DNA from: JAPLJU01 sp036725345
Lineage (GTDB): Bacteria; Desulfobacterota; Syntrophia; Syntrophales; UBA2192
NCBI GenBank assembly: GCA_036725345.1
Contig: DAIMEJ010000005.1
Span: 1 to 64,000 of the forward strand
DNA: 64,000 nt
Reading direction: 5' to 3'
In this document: one piece after another, positions 40,259-48,784 of the stretch
Numbering within the stretch: the first letter of the stretch is position 1
How the letters are laid out: every line of letters starts with the position of its first letter
The notes under the pieces: generated by a model
What the model saw: only the letters and a program-made list of their open reading frames with translations
Database searches by the model: none
Told to the model about the DNA's origin: nothing
Position numbers and translations under genes: made by a program

Positions 40259-40288
40259 GGGTTGCGCCTCTTTTCAGAGGCGCAACCC
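40259..40288. other. Perfect 13-bp hairpin between divergent tRNA promoters
   Basis: GGGTTGCGCCTCT (40259-40271), loop TTTC, AGAGGCGCAACCC (40276-40288). No T-run follows on either strand, so it is not a standard terminator. Function is unknown. Confidence 0.7.
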
Positions 40289-40323
40289 GTGCGACACACC
40301 GCCCATGACCGCGTTTTTTCCCC

Positions 40324-40352
40324 TTGAAAAATGCGGGCTTTTTGGTTATAGA
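40324..40352 (+). promoter_or_regulatory. Promoter of tRNA-Val
   Basis: TTGAAA (40324-40329) and TATAGA (40347-40352) with a 17-base spacer, 12 bases before the mature tRNA 5' end. Confidence 0.75.
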
Positions 40353-40364
40353 ATGCACTCATTC

Positions 40365-40439
40365 GGGCGGTTAACTCAGCGGGAGAGTGCTACCTTCACA
40401 CGGTAGAAGTCACTGGTTCAAATCCAGTACCGCCTACCA
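40365..40439 (+). tRNA. tRNA-Val (CAC)
   Basis: Plus-strand tRNA with GGGCGGT/ACCGCCT acceptor stem (terminal G-U pair), D-arm AGCGGGAGAGT, anticodon stem CTACC/GGTAG around TTCACAC with CAC anticodon, T-arm GGTTCAAATCC and encoded CCA. A strong terminator follows. Confidence 0.95.
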
Positions 40440-40450
40440 TGAGACGGCCA

Positions 40451-40487
40451 AAGGGGCCGGTCCTCACGGACCGGCCCCTTGCATTTT
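40451..40487 (+). terminator. Terminator of tRNA-Val
   Basis: AAGGGGCCGGTCC (40451-40463) and GGACCGGCCCCTT (40468-40480) form a perfect 13-bp stem with TCAC loop, then GCATTTT. Confidence 0.9.
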
Positions 40488-40528
40488 CCGCCGTCACGAT
40501 ATATGGAACGGGCAGTCACGGGGCCTTT

Positions 40529-41206
40529 ATGAATCTCCGGAAGGAAATCAAATATTACCTCCTCAACAATTACCTGACGTCTCTCGCCTATCACGTCTGT
40601 AACCTTTACGTGCGAACCAACCGTGTCACCATCGAAGGTGAAGAGGTCATCCGCGAACACTTCGAGAAGGGCGGAAGCGCGATCTTCGCTTCCTGGCATC
40701 AGCGTTTCTTCGGCGGCTTCTATGCCCCCTGGATTCTGAAGATGACCCCCTGCATCATGATCAGCGCAAGCCGCGACGGGGATTTTGTCTCGACCGTAGC
40801 GAGCCGGATCGGCTGGATCCCCGTCCGCGGGTCCAGTTCCCGGCGCGGCAAGGAGGCCCTGAAGGAGATGATTGAAGGCGTTAAGACCCACCGCTTAGGC
40901 GGTCACATCGTCGACGGCCCTCAGGGACCGCCCCGCATCGTCAAAGCGGGTTTGATCACCCTGGCACAGCGGACCGGCGCCGCCATCTTCCCCATTTACA
41001 TCACCTACGAAAACCCCCATGTCTTCGGCAGCTGGGATCGCTTCATGGTCCCGAAACCCTTCAGTCGCACCCTCGTGCGCGTGGGTTCCCCGTTGTACGT
41101 CCCGCGGGAAACACTGAGCAACGAGCAGTTCGAGAAGATCCGCCTGGACATCGAGCAACGGATGATTCAGGGTTATGCCGAAGCGGATTCCTACTGGAAG
41201 CAATAA
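40529..41206 (+). CDS. Lysophospholipid acyltransferase family protein (DUF374)
   Basis: The 225-residue protein starts at the ATG at 40529 (MNLRKEIKYYLLNNYLTSLA). The DUF374 plan is visible: SAIFASWHQRFFGGFYAPWI (acyltransferase-like His), MISASRDGDFVSTVASRIGW, VRGSSSRRGKEALKEMI and HIVDGPQGPPRIVKAGLITL. Related proteins acylate lipid A precursors or lysophospholipids at the inner membrane. The frame extends back to 40439, but that stretch is the tRNA-Val terminator. It is monocistronic and convergent with pgsA. Confidence 0.85.
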   Translation: MNLRKEIKYYLLNNYLTSLAYHVCNLYVRTNRVTIEGEEVIREHFEKGGSAIFASWHQRFFGGFYAPWILKMTPCIMISASRDGDFVSTVASRIGWIPVRGSSSRRGKEALKEMIEGVKTHRLGGHIVDGPQGPPRIVKAGLITLAQRTGAAIFPIYITYENPHVFGSWDRFMVPKPFSRTLVRVGSPLYVPRETLSNEQFEKIRLDIEQRMIQGYAEADSYWKQ

Positions 41207-41245
41207 AAGACCGGGGCAATAGCAGGGCTGCACCTCCCGTGCAGC

Positions 41246-41845
41246 CTAAAGGAAGGTGTTTTTGTAGAATTTATGGAGGTAATCCGCGGCGGACACGATA
41301 CTCAGGGCCAGGGCGAGGTAGAGAATGGCCATGCCCACCCCGTGGGCGTCGATCCCCAAGAAGGGGTAATGGATGATCAGGGCCGAGACGGCCACAATCT
41401 GACAGAGCGTCTTCTTTTTAGCGAGCGGGCTTGCCCCGATCACTTGCCCGCTCACCGAGGCAATGGACCGGATGCCGTCGACGACCAGATCCCGGATGAC
41501 CATGACGGCCACGATCCATGCCGGTATCCGCCCGATGGGGATGAGGAGGATCATGGCCGCGCTTACGATAATCTTGTCCGCCATGGGGTCGAGGAGCTTC
41601 CCGATCTTGGTCGTGATCCCGTAACGCCTTGCCACGTAACCGTCCAGAAGATCCGTCAGGGCCGCCAGAATAAACAAAACGGCGATAAAGAGGCTGAGCG
41701 TCGGGTCGGGGGAAAGCAGGAGAAGAAAAAGCACGGGGATGACGGTGACCCGGAGCAGGGTGATCGCGTTCGGGAGGTTGACGACCTTCCTGTGCTCCGT
41801 CTCAAGCGGAAGTCCGTCGAAAAATCTTTTCAGCGTGTCGAACAT
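41246..41845 (-). CDS. pgsA: CDP-diacylglycerol-glycerol-3-phosphate 3-phosphatidyltransferase
   Basis: The 199-residue membrane enzyme has the CDP-alcohol phosphotransferase signature DLLDGYVARRYGITTKIGKL followed by LDPMADK. It starts NLPNAITLLRVTVIPVLFLL and has about five hydrophobic segments. It makes phosphatidylglycerophosphate for PG and cardiolipin. It is the last gene of the long minus-strand array; a 140-bp repeat-like gap separates it from the aldolase gene. Confidence 0.93.
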   Translation of the reverse strand: MFDTLKRFFDGLPLETEHRKVVNLPNAITLLRVTVIPVLFLLLLSPDPTLSLFIAVLFILAALTDLLDGYVARRYGITTKIGKLLDPMADKIIVSAAMILLIPIGRIPAWIVAVMVIRDLVVDGIRSIASVSGQVIGASPLAKKKTLCQIVAVSALIIHYPFLGIDAHGVGMAILYLALALSIVSAADYLHKFYKNTFL

Positions 41846-41875
41846 ATGAGTCTATGGCCCTCAGGGCCAGACACA

Positions 41876-41980
41876 GGGTTCAGGGTTAAGGGTTCAGGGT
41901 CCAGAGTTGCAGTTGGATGGTCATTGTTCATCTTCACAACTCAAAACTCAACCCTCAAAACTGATAACTGAAAATAACGC
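41876..41980. repeat. Low-complexity intergenic repeat
   Basis: Contains GGGTTCAGGGTTAAGGGTTC and ACTCAAAACTCAACCCTCAA arrays. Similar word repeats occur near 8096-8150, 12813-12842, 47470-47500 and 54600-54672. Confidence 0.65.
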
Positions 41981-41986
41981 AGAGCG

Positions 41987-42634
41987 TTATTTTCTGGGTA
42001 TTTTCTTCCAGTCCGACAGGAACTTTGCAATCCCCGCGTCCGTGAGGGGGTGTCTCGCCAGCTGCGCGATCACGGCAAAAGGGATGGTGGCGATGTGGGC
42101 CCCCATCAGGGCGGCCTCCACGACGTGACGCGGGTGGCGGACGCTGGCCACGATGACCTCCGTCTCGAAGTCGTAATTTTCGTAAATCATCAGGATTTCC
42201 TCGACCAGCCCCATCCCGTCGTGGGCCACGTCGTCCAGCCTCCCCACGAAGGGACTGACAAACGCCGCGCCGGCCTTTGCCGCCATCAGGGCCTGAACGG
42301 GGGAGAAGACGAGGGTCTGGTTCACCCGGACGCCCATTTCGGAAAACATCCGGGTGGCTTTCAGGCCTTCCGTGGTCATGGGGACCTTGATCACGACCTG
42401 ATCCCCCAGCCCGGCGAGTTTTTTCCCTTCATTGACCATGCCGGCGGCATCGAGGCTCACTACTTCGAGGCTCACGGGGCCCTTCACGACACCGAGGATG
42501 TCTCTCACCACGTCTTCAAATCTTCTTTTTTCCTTCGCGATCAGGCTCGGGTTGGTGGTCACGCCGTCCACCATCCCCAGGCTGATGCCCTCCCTGATCT
42601 CGTCGATGTTGGCCGTGTCGATAAAAAATTTCAT
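41987..42634 (-). CDS. fsa: Fructose-6-phosphate aldolase / transaldolase-like protein
   Basis: The 215-residue protein of the short transaldolase (TalC/FSA) family starts MKFFIDTANIDEIREGISLG. It carries VDGVTTNPSLIAKEKRRFED, VVIKVPMTTEGLKATRMFSE with the Schiff-base Lys, VNQTLVFSPVQALMAAKAGA, FVSPFVGRLDDVAHDGMGLV and VIVASVRHPRHVVEAALMGA. It cleaves or forms six- or seven-carbon sugar phosphates; many members named transaldolase cannot be separated from FSA by sequence. It follows the YHS-like gene. Confidence 0.93.
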   Translation of the reverse strand: MKFFIDTANIDEIREGISLGMVDGVTTNPSLIAKEKRRFEDVVRDILGVVKGPVSLEVVSLDAAGMVNEGKKLAGLGDQVVIKVPMTTEGLKATRMFSEMGVRVNQTLVFSPVQALMAAKAGAAFVSPFVGRLDDVAHDGMGLVEEILMIYENYDFETEVIVASVRHPRHVVEAALMGAHIATIPFAVIAQLARHPLTDAGIAKFLSDWKKIPRK

Positions 42635-42688
42635 TTTCCCCTCCGCTCGCGACTGGAGCTCCGCCCTCGCGAAAGCGCCGCCCCATCG

Positions 42689-42985
42689 CTATTTTTCGCC
42701 CGCCTTGTACTTCTCAAAACACCCCCGGCTGCAGAAGTAAAGCGTTTTGTTGTCGACGGAGGCTTTGAAGGCTTCGCTCTCCGGGATGTACCTGCGGCAG
42801 CACGGGTCCTGAACCAGATCCTCGCTCCTGACCGGTCCGGGCGGCCGGGCGAAACGGTCTTTCCTCCGGGCGACGGAGGCCGCGAAGTTCCTGACGAGAA
42901 GAAAAACCAGGAACAGCAAAATGGTCAAAAGGATAATTCGAAGCATGTTTTTCGCTGGCTCCTCGAGACGAAAGGTTTCCGGCAT
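42689..42985 (-). CDS. Membrane-anchored protein with YHS/TRASH-like metal motif
   Basis: The protein has up to 98 residues (an ATG at 42946 would give 85). It has one membrane segment (MLRIILLTILLFLVFLLVRN) and then a cysteine region: LVQDPCCRRYIPESEAF and KTLYFCSRGCFEKYKAGEK. The CC...YFCSxxC arrangement resembles YHS/TRASH-type metal-binding domains. It follows folK by 20 bases. It may be a metal chaperone or sensor; function is unknown. Confidence 0.75.
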   Translation of the reverse strand: MPETFRLEEPAKNMLRIILLTILLFLVFLLVRNFAASVARRKDRFARPPGPVRSEDLVQDPCCRRYIPESEAFKASVDNKTLYFCSRGCFEKYKAGEK

Positions 42986-43005
42986 TCAGCGGGGCGGGGT
43001 TTTTC

Positions 43006-43527
43006 CTATCGGCCTGTCGCGGCCGCACCCAGGGGAATCACGGTGCTTATATCGCTCAGCCTCTCGAGAAGACCCCGGATCGAAATACCGTAAACCGGAT
43101 GAATTACGTAGGGTGCGATCTCCATGAGCGGTACGAGCACAAATCGCCTCCTGTGCATCTCGGGATGGGGTACGCAAAGCGTCTCGTCCCGAATGACCCT
43201 TTCCCCGTAGAGAAGGATGTCCAGATCGATCACCCTGGGTCCCCCCTTGCCGGCCCTGACGCGCCCCATCCGCTCTTCGATGCCCTGCAGAACCCCGAGG
43301 AGGGCATGGGCTTCAAGCGTCGTCCTGACCTCGACCACGGCGTTGATGAACCAAGGCTGGTCTATGATGCCGACGGGCTCCGTCCGGTACAGAGAGGACC
43401 TTCTGAGGACTTCGGTCGTTTCACCCGCAGAGAGGCGGTCAAGGGCCTCCAGGCAGTTTTGAACAGGATCACCCGTATTGGAGCCGACCCCGATGAAGCA
43501 TACAACCTTACGAGAACTCACGTTCAA
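43006..43527 (-). CDS. folK: 2-amino-4-hydroxy-6-hydroxymethyldihydropteridine pyrophosphokinase
   Basis: The 173-residue enzyme has CFIGVGSNTGDPVQNCLEAL, SSLYRTEPVGIIDQPWFINA, the signature GKGGPRVIDLDILLYGERVI and VPHPEMHRRRFVLVPLMEIA. It pyrophosphorylates the pterin in folate synthesis. Its start lies 20 bases inside the end of the aminotransferase gene upstream. Confidence 0.95.
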   Translation of the reverse strand: MNVSSRKVVCFIGVGSNTGDPVQNCLEALDRLSAGETTEVLRRSSLYRTEPVGIIDQPWFINAVVEVRTTLEAHALLGVLQGIEERMGRVRAGKGGPRVIDLDILLYGERVIRDETLCVPHPEMHRRRFVLVPLMEIAPYVIHPVYGISIRGLLERLSDISTVIPLGAAATGR

Positions 43528-44674
43528 TTCTATTCATGGCCTCTTTCAGTCTGTTGTCCGGCACGGTCAGGGATATCCTGACGTACCCTTCACCATAATT
43601 ACCGTAGGCCGTCCCCGCCGCCACCACGACGTGCGTTTTTTCAAACAGCCGGTCGGTGAACTCCAGGGCGCTCATTCCTTTCGGCGTGGGAACCCAGAGG
43701 TAGAAGGTGCCCTTCGGCGGCTTGAACCGGATGCCGATCTTTCGCAGCGTGCCGACCACCAGTCTGCGTCGCCTCCTGTATACCCTGATCATCCTGTCGA
43801 TGTTGGCATTTTCGGCTCTAAGGGCGTGGATGGCAGCATACTGGATGGCGTTGAACACTCCTGAGTCGGTGTTTTCCTTGACCTTGCTGATCGCCGCTAT
43901 GAGATCCCTGTTGCCGAGGGCCATTCCGATTCTCCAGCCCGTCATGTTGTAGGGCTTCGAAAGGGAGTTGAGTTCGACCCCCACCTCTCTTGCCCCCTGC
44001 GCGGAGAGAAAGCTCAGCCGCTCCTGGCCGTCAAAAACCATCTCGCTGTATGGGTTGTCATAACAGACGGCGATGTCGAAGTGCCTGGCAAAGGCCACGA
44101 CGTCGTCGAAAAATTTTCGTGTCGCGCAGGCCCCCGTCGGGTTGTTCGGGTAGTTGAGAAACAGGCCCTTCGCCCGCCGGGCGACATCGGAGGGAATATC
44201 CTCAAATTTCGGGAGGTAGTTGTTTTCGGCCAGGATGGGGACGGAACAGGGTTCCCCGCCCGCCATCAGGATGCTCGCCCGGTAGGCCGGGTACCCCGGA
44301 TCCGTCATGAGAACCGTGTCGCCGGGATTGATCGTCGCCAGGACGAAGTGATGGACACCTTCCTTCGATCCGATCAGGCCCAGGATCTCTTCGGCGGGAT
44401 TCAGTTCGACGCCGTAGCGTTCCCGATACCAGCGGGCGATTTCCTGCCTGAAGGTCAACATGCCCTTCTCCTCGTCCGTGGGGTAGCGGTGGTTTTCCGG
44501 GTCCCGGGCCCGCAGGCAGAGTTCTTTGATGACTCCCTTCGGGGTCGGCTCCACGGGGTCGCCGATGGCCAGAGAGATGACATCGACACCGTCGGCCCTG
44601 GCCTTCGCGATCTTCTTTCTCAGCTCCATGAAGAGATAGGGGGGGATTTTTGACAGCCTGTCTGCAATCTGCAA
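43508..44674 (-). CDS. dapL: LL-diaminopimelate aminotransferase
   Basis: The 388-residue fold-type I aminotransferase has DVISLAIGDPVEPTPKGVIK, GSKEGVHHFVLATINPGDTV, FLNYPNNPTGACATRKFFDD, CYDNPYSEMVFDGQ and the PLP lysine in ELNSLSKPYNMTGWRIGMAL. The DapL assignment is supported by the flanking dapB, dapA, dapF and lysA genes. It converts tetrahydrodipicolinate directly to LL-DAP, bypassing the succinyl or acetyl branches. A hairpin (44734-44779) lies between it and dapB. Confidence 0.9.
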   Translation of the reverse strand: MQIADRLSKIPPYLFMELRKKIAKARADGVDVISLAIGDPVEPTPKGVIKELCLRARDPENHRYPTDEEKGMLTFRQEIARWYRERYGVELNPAEEILGLIGSKEGVHHFVLATINPGDTVLMTDPGYPAYRASILMAGGEPCSVPILAENNYLPKFEDIPSDVARRAKGLFLNYPNNPTGACATRKFFDDVVAFARHFDIAVCYDNPYSEMVFDGQERLSFLSAQGAREVGVELNSLSKPYNMTGWRIGMALGNRDLIAAISKVKENTDSGVFNAIQYAAIHALRAENANIDRMIRVYRRRRRLVVGTLRKIGIRFKPPKGTFYLWVPTPKGMSALEFTDRLFEKTHVVVAAGTAYGNYGEGYVRISLTVPDNRLKEAMNRIEREFS

Positions 44675-44733
44675 AGCTCTTCTCCTCCTGTCGGGACGTT
44701 CACAGATCCCCTCCGGGATCCCGTAACTTTCTC

Positions 44734-44779
44734 AACAACGACCGCGGCGCCCTGTCGCGCGGACGCCGCGGTCGTTGTT
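44734..44779. other. Perfect 16-bp hairpin between dapB and dapL
   Basis: AACAACGACCGCGGCG (44734-44749) pairs with CGCCGCGGTCGTTGTT (44764-44779). On the minus strand the following bases (GAGAAAG) are not a T-run, on the plus strand TTGTTTT follows. It could attenuate or stabilise the mRNA. Confidence 0.75.
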
Positions 44780-44805
44780 TTCCTGAAGAGGGCTTTCGGT
44801 ACCCG

Positions 44806-45615
44806 CTATTTGCCGCGAAGGCCCAGGACGTCCTGCATATCATACAGGCCGTTCTTCTGGCTGATGACCCATTTGGCGGCACGGATGGAGCCTTTGGCGA
44901 AGTTGTCCCGGCTGTGTGCCCGGTGAATGAACTCGAGGCGCTCGCCGATCCCGCCGAAGATCACGCTGTGCTCCCCGACAATGTCCCCGGCTCGAATGGT
45001 CTGGATGCCGATCTCCTCCCGGGTCCTCGCCCCGATCATCCCTTTCCTTTCATAGACCGCCGTCTTGTCGAGGTTTCTCCCCAGCGCCTCGGCGATGATC
45101 TGGGCCATTCGCATGGCCGTGCCGCTGGGCGCGTCCTTCTTGAGGTTGTGATGGGCTTCCACGATCTCCACGTCAAACTCGTCCCCCAGGATGCCCGACA
45201 CATACTCCAGGACCTTGAACATGACGTTGACGCCCACGCTCATGTTGGGTGCGAGCACGCAGCGGGTGCCGGGCGCCAGCTCCCGGATCTTTTTCATCTG
45301 GTCGGCCGTGAAGCCCGTCGTGCCGATGACAATGGGCGACTTGTGCTTGACCGCTACTTCAAGATGCCGCAGGGAAGATTCGTGATGGGTGAAGTCGATG
45401 ACCACATCCCCGTCGCGGATGCACATCTCGAGATCGTCGGTGACGGCAAATCCCGTTTTTCCCAGGCCGAGGGCCTCCCCGAGATCACGGCCGATCAGGG
45501 GATGCCCCTGTTTCTCAACCCCGCCGGCCACCTGGATCCCCTCCGTCGTGGAGATGAGGCTGATGACCCTTCCTCCCATCTTTCCGCCGGCACCTGACAC
45601 GATTGCCTTGACCAT
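44806..45615 (-). CDS. dapB: 4-hydroxy-tetrahydrodipicolinate reductase
   Basis: The protein is 269 residues from the ATG at 45615, which has GGAAAGGAG upstream (the frame reaches 45633). The N-terminal nucleotide fold is KAIVSGAGGKMGGRVISLIS; further blocks are VVIDFTHHESSLRHLEVAVK, IVIGTTGFTADQMKKI, APNMSVGVNVMFKVLEYVSG and the catalytic EIVEAHHNLKKDAPSGTAMR. It reduces dihydrodipicolinate with NAD(P)H. It lies between dapA and dapL. Confidence 0.95.
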   Translation of the reverse strand: MVKAIVSGAGGKMGGRVISLISTTEGIQVAGGVEKQGHPLIGRDLGEALGLGKTGFAVTDDLEMCIRDGDVVIDFTHHESSLRHLEVAVKHKSPIVIGTTGFTADQMKKIRELAPGTRCVLAPNMSVGVNVMFKVLEYVSGILGDEFDVEIVEAHHNLKKDAPSGTAMRMAQIIAEALGRNLDKTAVYERKGMIGARTREEIGIQTIRAGDIVGEHSVIFGGIGERLEFIHRAHSRDNFAKGSIRAAKWVISQKNGLYDMQDVLGLRGK

Positions 45616-45665
45616 AGAAACTCTCCTTTCCACATCCCGTTGTTCTGTCGGATGGAATCCCGGCC

Positions 45666-46541
45666 CTATTTAATGAGGCCGTAATTCTGCATGACTTTCT
45701 TCAGCTTATCCATATTGGCATCGGAAAGCTTCCAGAGCGGCTGCCGGACCTCGTACTGGATCTTGCCCATCAGCGAGAGCGCGGCCTTCACCGGGGTCGG
45801 GTTCGTCTCGATGAAAAGCGAGTCGATCAGGGGGGTCATCTTGTAGTGCAGCGCTTTGGCCTTTTTGAAATCTCCCGCAAAGAAGGCATCGACCATGGCC
45901 GCCATGTCCGCCGGCGCGATGTTCGAGATGACGGAGATGATCCCGTGGCCGCCGAGCTGCAGGAGGGGGTAGGTGAACCAGTCGTCACCGGAGAGCACGG
46001 CAAAATCGGGGCCGCAGAGTGTGATGACATCCTGCATCTGCCGAAGGGAGCCCGCCGCTTCCTTGGTGCCGACGATGTTCTTGATCTTCGAAAGCCTCGC
46101 CATGGTATCGGGCGTGATATTGACGCCCGTCCTGCCGGGGATGTTGTAGACGATGATGGGGATCGGGACCTTCTCGGCGATGAGCTTGTAATGCTGGTAA
46201 AGGCCCTCCTGGGTCGGCCGGTTGTAATAAGGGGCGACCATGAGGACACCGTCGGCGCCTACTTCATGGGCATGCTTGGTCAGCCTGAGGGCTTCCGCCG
46301 TGCTGTTGGAACCGGTCCCCGCGATGACCGGGACTCTTTTCTTCGCAGCCTTCACGGTGATTTCGATCACCCGGTCGTGCTCCTCGTGGGATAAAACGGG
46401 CGACTCGCCGGTTGTGCCGCAGGGAACGATACCGTCGGTCCCGTTGGCAATCTGGAACTCGATGAGTTCCCTTAACGCTTTCTCGTCCACCTTCCCGTTT
46501 TTGAAAGGCGTCACAATCGCTACGATGGCTCCCTTGAACAT
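45666..46541 (-). CDS. dapA: 4-hydroxy-tetrahydrodipicolinate synthase
   Basis: The protein is 291 residues from the ATG at 46541, behind GGGAGGG. The TIM barrel shows GAIVAIVTPFKNGKVDEKAL, GIVPCGTTGESPVLSHEEHD, APYYNRPTQEGLYQHY, VYNIPGRTGVNITPDTMARL with the catalytic Tyr, and the Schiff-base Lys in IVGTKEAAGSLRQM. It condenses pyruvate with aspartate semialdehyde, the first step of lysine synthesis. Confidence 0.96.
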   Translation of the reverse strand: MFKGAIVAIVTPFKNGKVDEKALRELIEFQIANGTDGIVPCGTTGESPVLSHEEHDRVIEITVKAAKKRVPVIAGTGSNSTAEALRLTKHAHEVGADGVLMVAPYYNRPTQEGLYQHYKLIAEKVPIPIIVYNIPGRTGVNITPDTMARLSKIKNIVGTKEAAGSLRQMQDVITLCGPDFAVLSGDDWFTYPLLQLGGHGIISVISNIAPADMAAMVDAFFAGDFKKAKALHYKMTPLIDSLFIETNPTPVKAALSLMGKIQYEVRQPLWKLSDANMDKLKKVMQNYGLIK

Positions 46542-46583
46542 AAGACCCTCCCTTTTCACGCTTTGCTTAGCCTGCTGTATTTA

Positions 46584-47405
46584 TTAATAATTATGGCCTT
46601 CATCCCAGAGGTTACCCTCGTAAACCACCCGGGCCCCGCCCTCCAGGTAAACATTTTTGAATCCCTCGTCCGTTTTCGAGAAATAAATCTTCAAGGTCTC
46701 GCCGCTTTTTACCAGAACATCAACGGGTTCGTCAACCAGACCTTTCCATGCGGAAATGAGGGCCGAAGCCACGGCGCCCGTTCCGCAGGCCAGCGTCTCA
46801 TCCTCCACCCCCCTCTCGTAGGTTCTGACTCGAATCCGTTGGCGATTGAGGACCCGGACAAAGTTCGCATTCGTCCCCGCCGGCTGGTAGGCCTCGTTAT
46901 ACCGTATGAGCCTTCCGTCGGAAAAAACATCATGGCTTTCGAGGTCCCGGATGAAGGAAACAACGTGAGGCACGCCGGTATTGACGCTGCTGACGGGAAG
47001 GGTTCTCCCGTCCAGGCGGATGGTGTAATCCACCCTGAGTTCCTGCGGGTCCGTGAGCCGGAGTTTCACCTGGTCACCTTTCACTTCGGCATCGATGATG
47101 CCCGCGCCTGTGACGAAGGACATCTTCTGGCCGGCGATGCCCTTGATGAAAGCGAAACGCGCCGCGCAGCGCCCGCCGTTCCCGCACATGTCGACTTCGC
47201 TGCCGTCGGCGTTGAAGAAACGCCAGCTGAAATCGGCCCTGTCCGACTTCCGGATGACAATGAGGCCGTCGGCGCCGACGGACACCCGCCTTTCGCAGAT
47301 CTTCCGCACGAAATCCTCGAGCTTGCCGACGGAGAGTTTCCCGTCCCGGTCGTCGATCAGGATGAAATCATTTCCGCTGCCGCTCATTTTGAAAAATTCA
47401 ATCAT
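46584..47405 (-). CDS. dapF: Diaminopimelate epimerase
   Basis: The 273-residue enzyme opens FFKMSGSGNDFILIDDRDGK and has both active-site cysteines: EVDMCGNGGRCAARFAFI and DETLACGTGAVASALI. It converts LL-DAP to meso-DAP for peptidoglycan and lysine. It follows lysA. Confidence 0.96.
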   Translation of the reverse strand: MIEFFKMSGSGNDFILIDDRDGKLSVGKLEDFVRKICERRVSVGADGLIVIRKSDRADFSWRFFNADGSEVDMCGNGGRCAARFAFIKGIAGQKMSFVTGAGIIDAEVKGDQVKLRLTDPQELRVDYTIRLDGRTLPVSSVNTGVPHVVSFIRDLESHDVFSDGRLIRYNEAYQPAGTNANFVRVLNRQRIRVRTYERGVEDETLACGTGAVASALISAWKGLVDEPVDVLVKSGETLKIYFSKTDEGFKNVYLEGGARVVYEGNLWDEGHNY

Positions 47406-47494
47406 GAAATACCTCTCGGCCCCGTGTATGGAGCTTCATGCGACGGGCTTTCTTTTAGGATTTGGCCTGATGCCCGATGCCCAGTGCCTGATGC

Positions 47495-48751
47495 CTATTT
47501 GAGGAACTCCGGCACTGCCTCGCCCCGGACGAGGTCCCCGTAGTTCTCTCTCTGCCGGATCACGAAAAACTTGTCATCCTGCACGAGGACCTCCGCAATC
47601 CTGGGTCTCGAGTTGTAGTTCGAGGACATGGTGAAACCGTAGGCGCCGGCGCTCATCACGGCGAGAAGTTCCCCCCTGTCCACACGGGGGATCGACCTGC
47701 CTTTGGCCAGAAAATCACCGGATTCGCAGATGGGTCCCACCACGTCGGCCACGATGGATTCCCGCCCTTTCATGACCACGGGCTGAATCAGGTGATAGGA
47801 GCTGTAGAGGCTCGGCCGGATGAGGTCGTTCATGCCCGCGTCGACGATGACAAAGTTCTTCTGACCGGTGCTCTTGTTATAGAGCACCCGGGTCACGAGA
47901 ATACCCGCATTGCCGACGATCACCCGCCCCGGCTCCAGGATAAAGGTGCATTCCAGATCCCCCGAGGCACCCATGATAGCTTTCGCGTATTGCTCCGGAT
48001 GAGGCGGCAGTTCGTCGTTGTAAGTGATCCCGAGTCCCCCGCCGAGATCGAGATACTGCACCACGATGCCGTCTTTCCTCAGAAGGGTAATCAAGTTCTT
48101 CAGACGGTCCAGGGCGTCCACAAAGGGGGTAAGTTCCGTCACCTGGGAACCGATGTGGCAGTCCACGCCAATCACGTCGATGTTCGAAAGACCCTTGGCC
48201 CTCCGGTACTCCTCCCGGGACTTTTCGATGTCGATTCCGAACTTGTTCGATTTCAGGCCCGTCGAGATGTGCGGGTGGGTCCTGGGATCCACGTCCGGGT
48301 TGACCCGGAGCGCAATCCTCGCCCTTGTCCCCAGCTCGCGGGCGCGCTCGTTGATGATGCCCAGTTCCTCCGACGACTCGACGTTGAACATCAGGATGCC
48401 GGTTTTCAGGGCATAGTCGATCTCCTCCAGCGTTTTCCCCACGCCGGAATAGACGATCTTCTTCGGATCCACGCCGACCTGGAGGGCGCGGTAAAGCTCC
48501 CCACCCGACACGATATCCACCCCGCCCCTCAGCCGGGCGAAGATCCTCAGAATGGAGAGGTTGGAATTAGCCTTCACGGAGAAACAGATGATGTGCGGCA
48601 CCTCCCCGAAGGCCTGATCGAAGACGCGGAAATGGTGGGTCAGCGTCCTGTGGCTGTATAGATAAAAGGGCGTGCCGACCTCGGAGGCGATGGCCTCGAC
48701 GGAAACGTCTTCGCACCGGAGTGTCTGCTCCCTGTAATTGAAATAATCCAT
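47495..48751 (-). CDS. lysA: Diaminopimelate decarboxylase
   Basis: The 418-residue PLP enzyme of the alanine-racemase fold has the PLP Lys in ICFSVKANSNLSILRI, VDIVSGGELYRALQVG, VDCHIGSQVTELTPFVDA, LDLGGGLGITYNDE, FILEPGRVIVGNAGILVTRV and the catalytic GPICESGDFLAKGRSIPRV. It decarboxylates meso-DAP to lysine. It starts 33 bases after the small lipoprotein gene. Confidence 0.96.
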   Translation of the reverse strand: MDYFNYREQTLRCEDVSVEAIASEVGTPFYLYSHRTLTHHFRVFDQAFGEVPHIICFSVKANSNLSILRIFARLRGGVDIVSGGELYRALQVGVDPKKIVYSGVGKTLEEIDYALKTGILMFNVESSEELGIINERARELGTRARIALRVNPDVDPRTHPHISTGLKSNKFGIDIEKSREEYRRAKGLSNIDVIGVDCHIGSQVTELTPFVDALDRLKNLITLLRKDGIVVQYLDLGGGLGITYNDELPPHPEQYAKAIMGASGDLECTFILEPGRVIVGNAGILVTRVLYNKSTGQKNFVIVDAGMNDLIRPSLYSSYHLIQPVVMKGRESIVADVVGPICESGDFLAKGRSIPRVDRGELLAVMSAGAYGFTMSSNYNSRPRIAEVLVQDDKFFVIRQRENYGDLVRGEAVPEFLK

Positions 48752-48784
48752 CTTTCCTTCCCCGAATGAACGACCCCCAGACCG

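Noticed and set aside
41876..41980. CRISPR-like array
   Set aside because: Words are short, degenerate and without regular spacers; no cas genes anywhere in the window.
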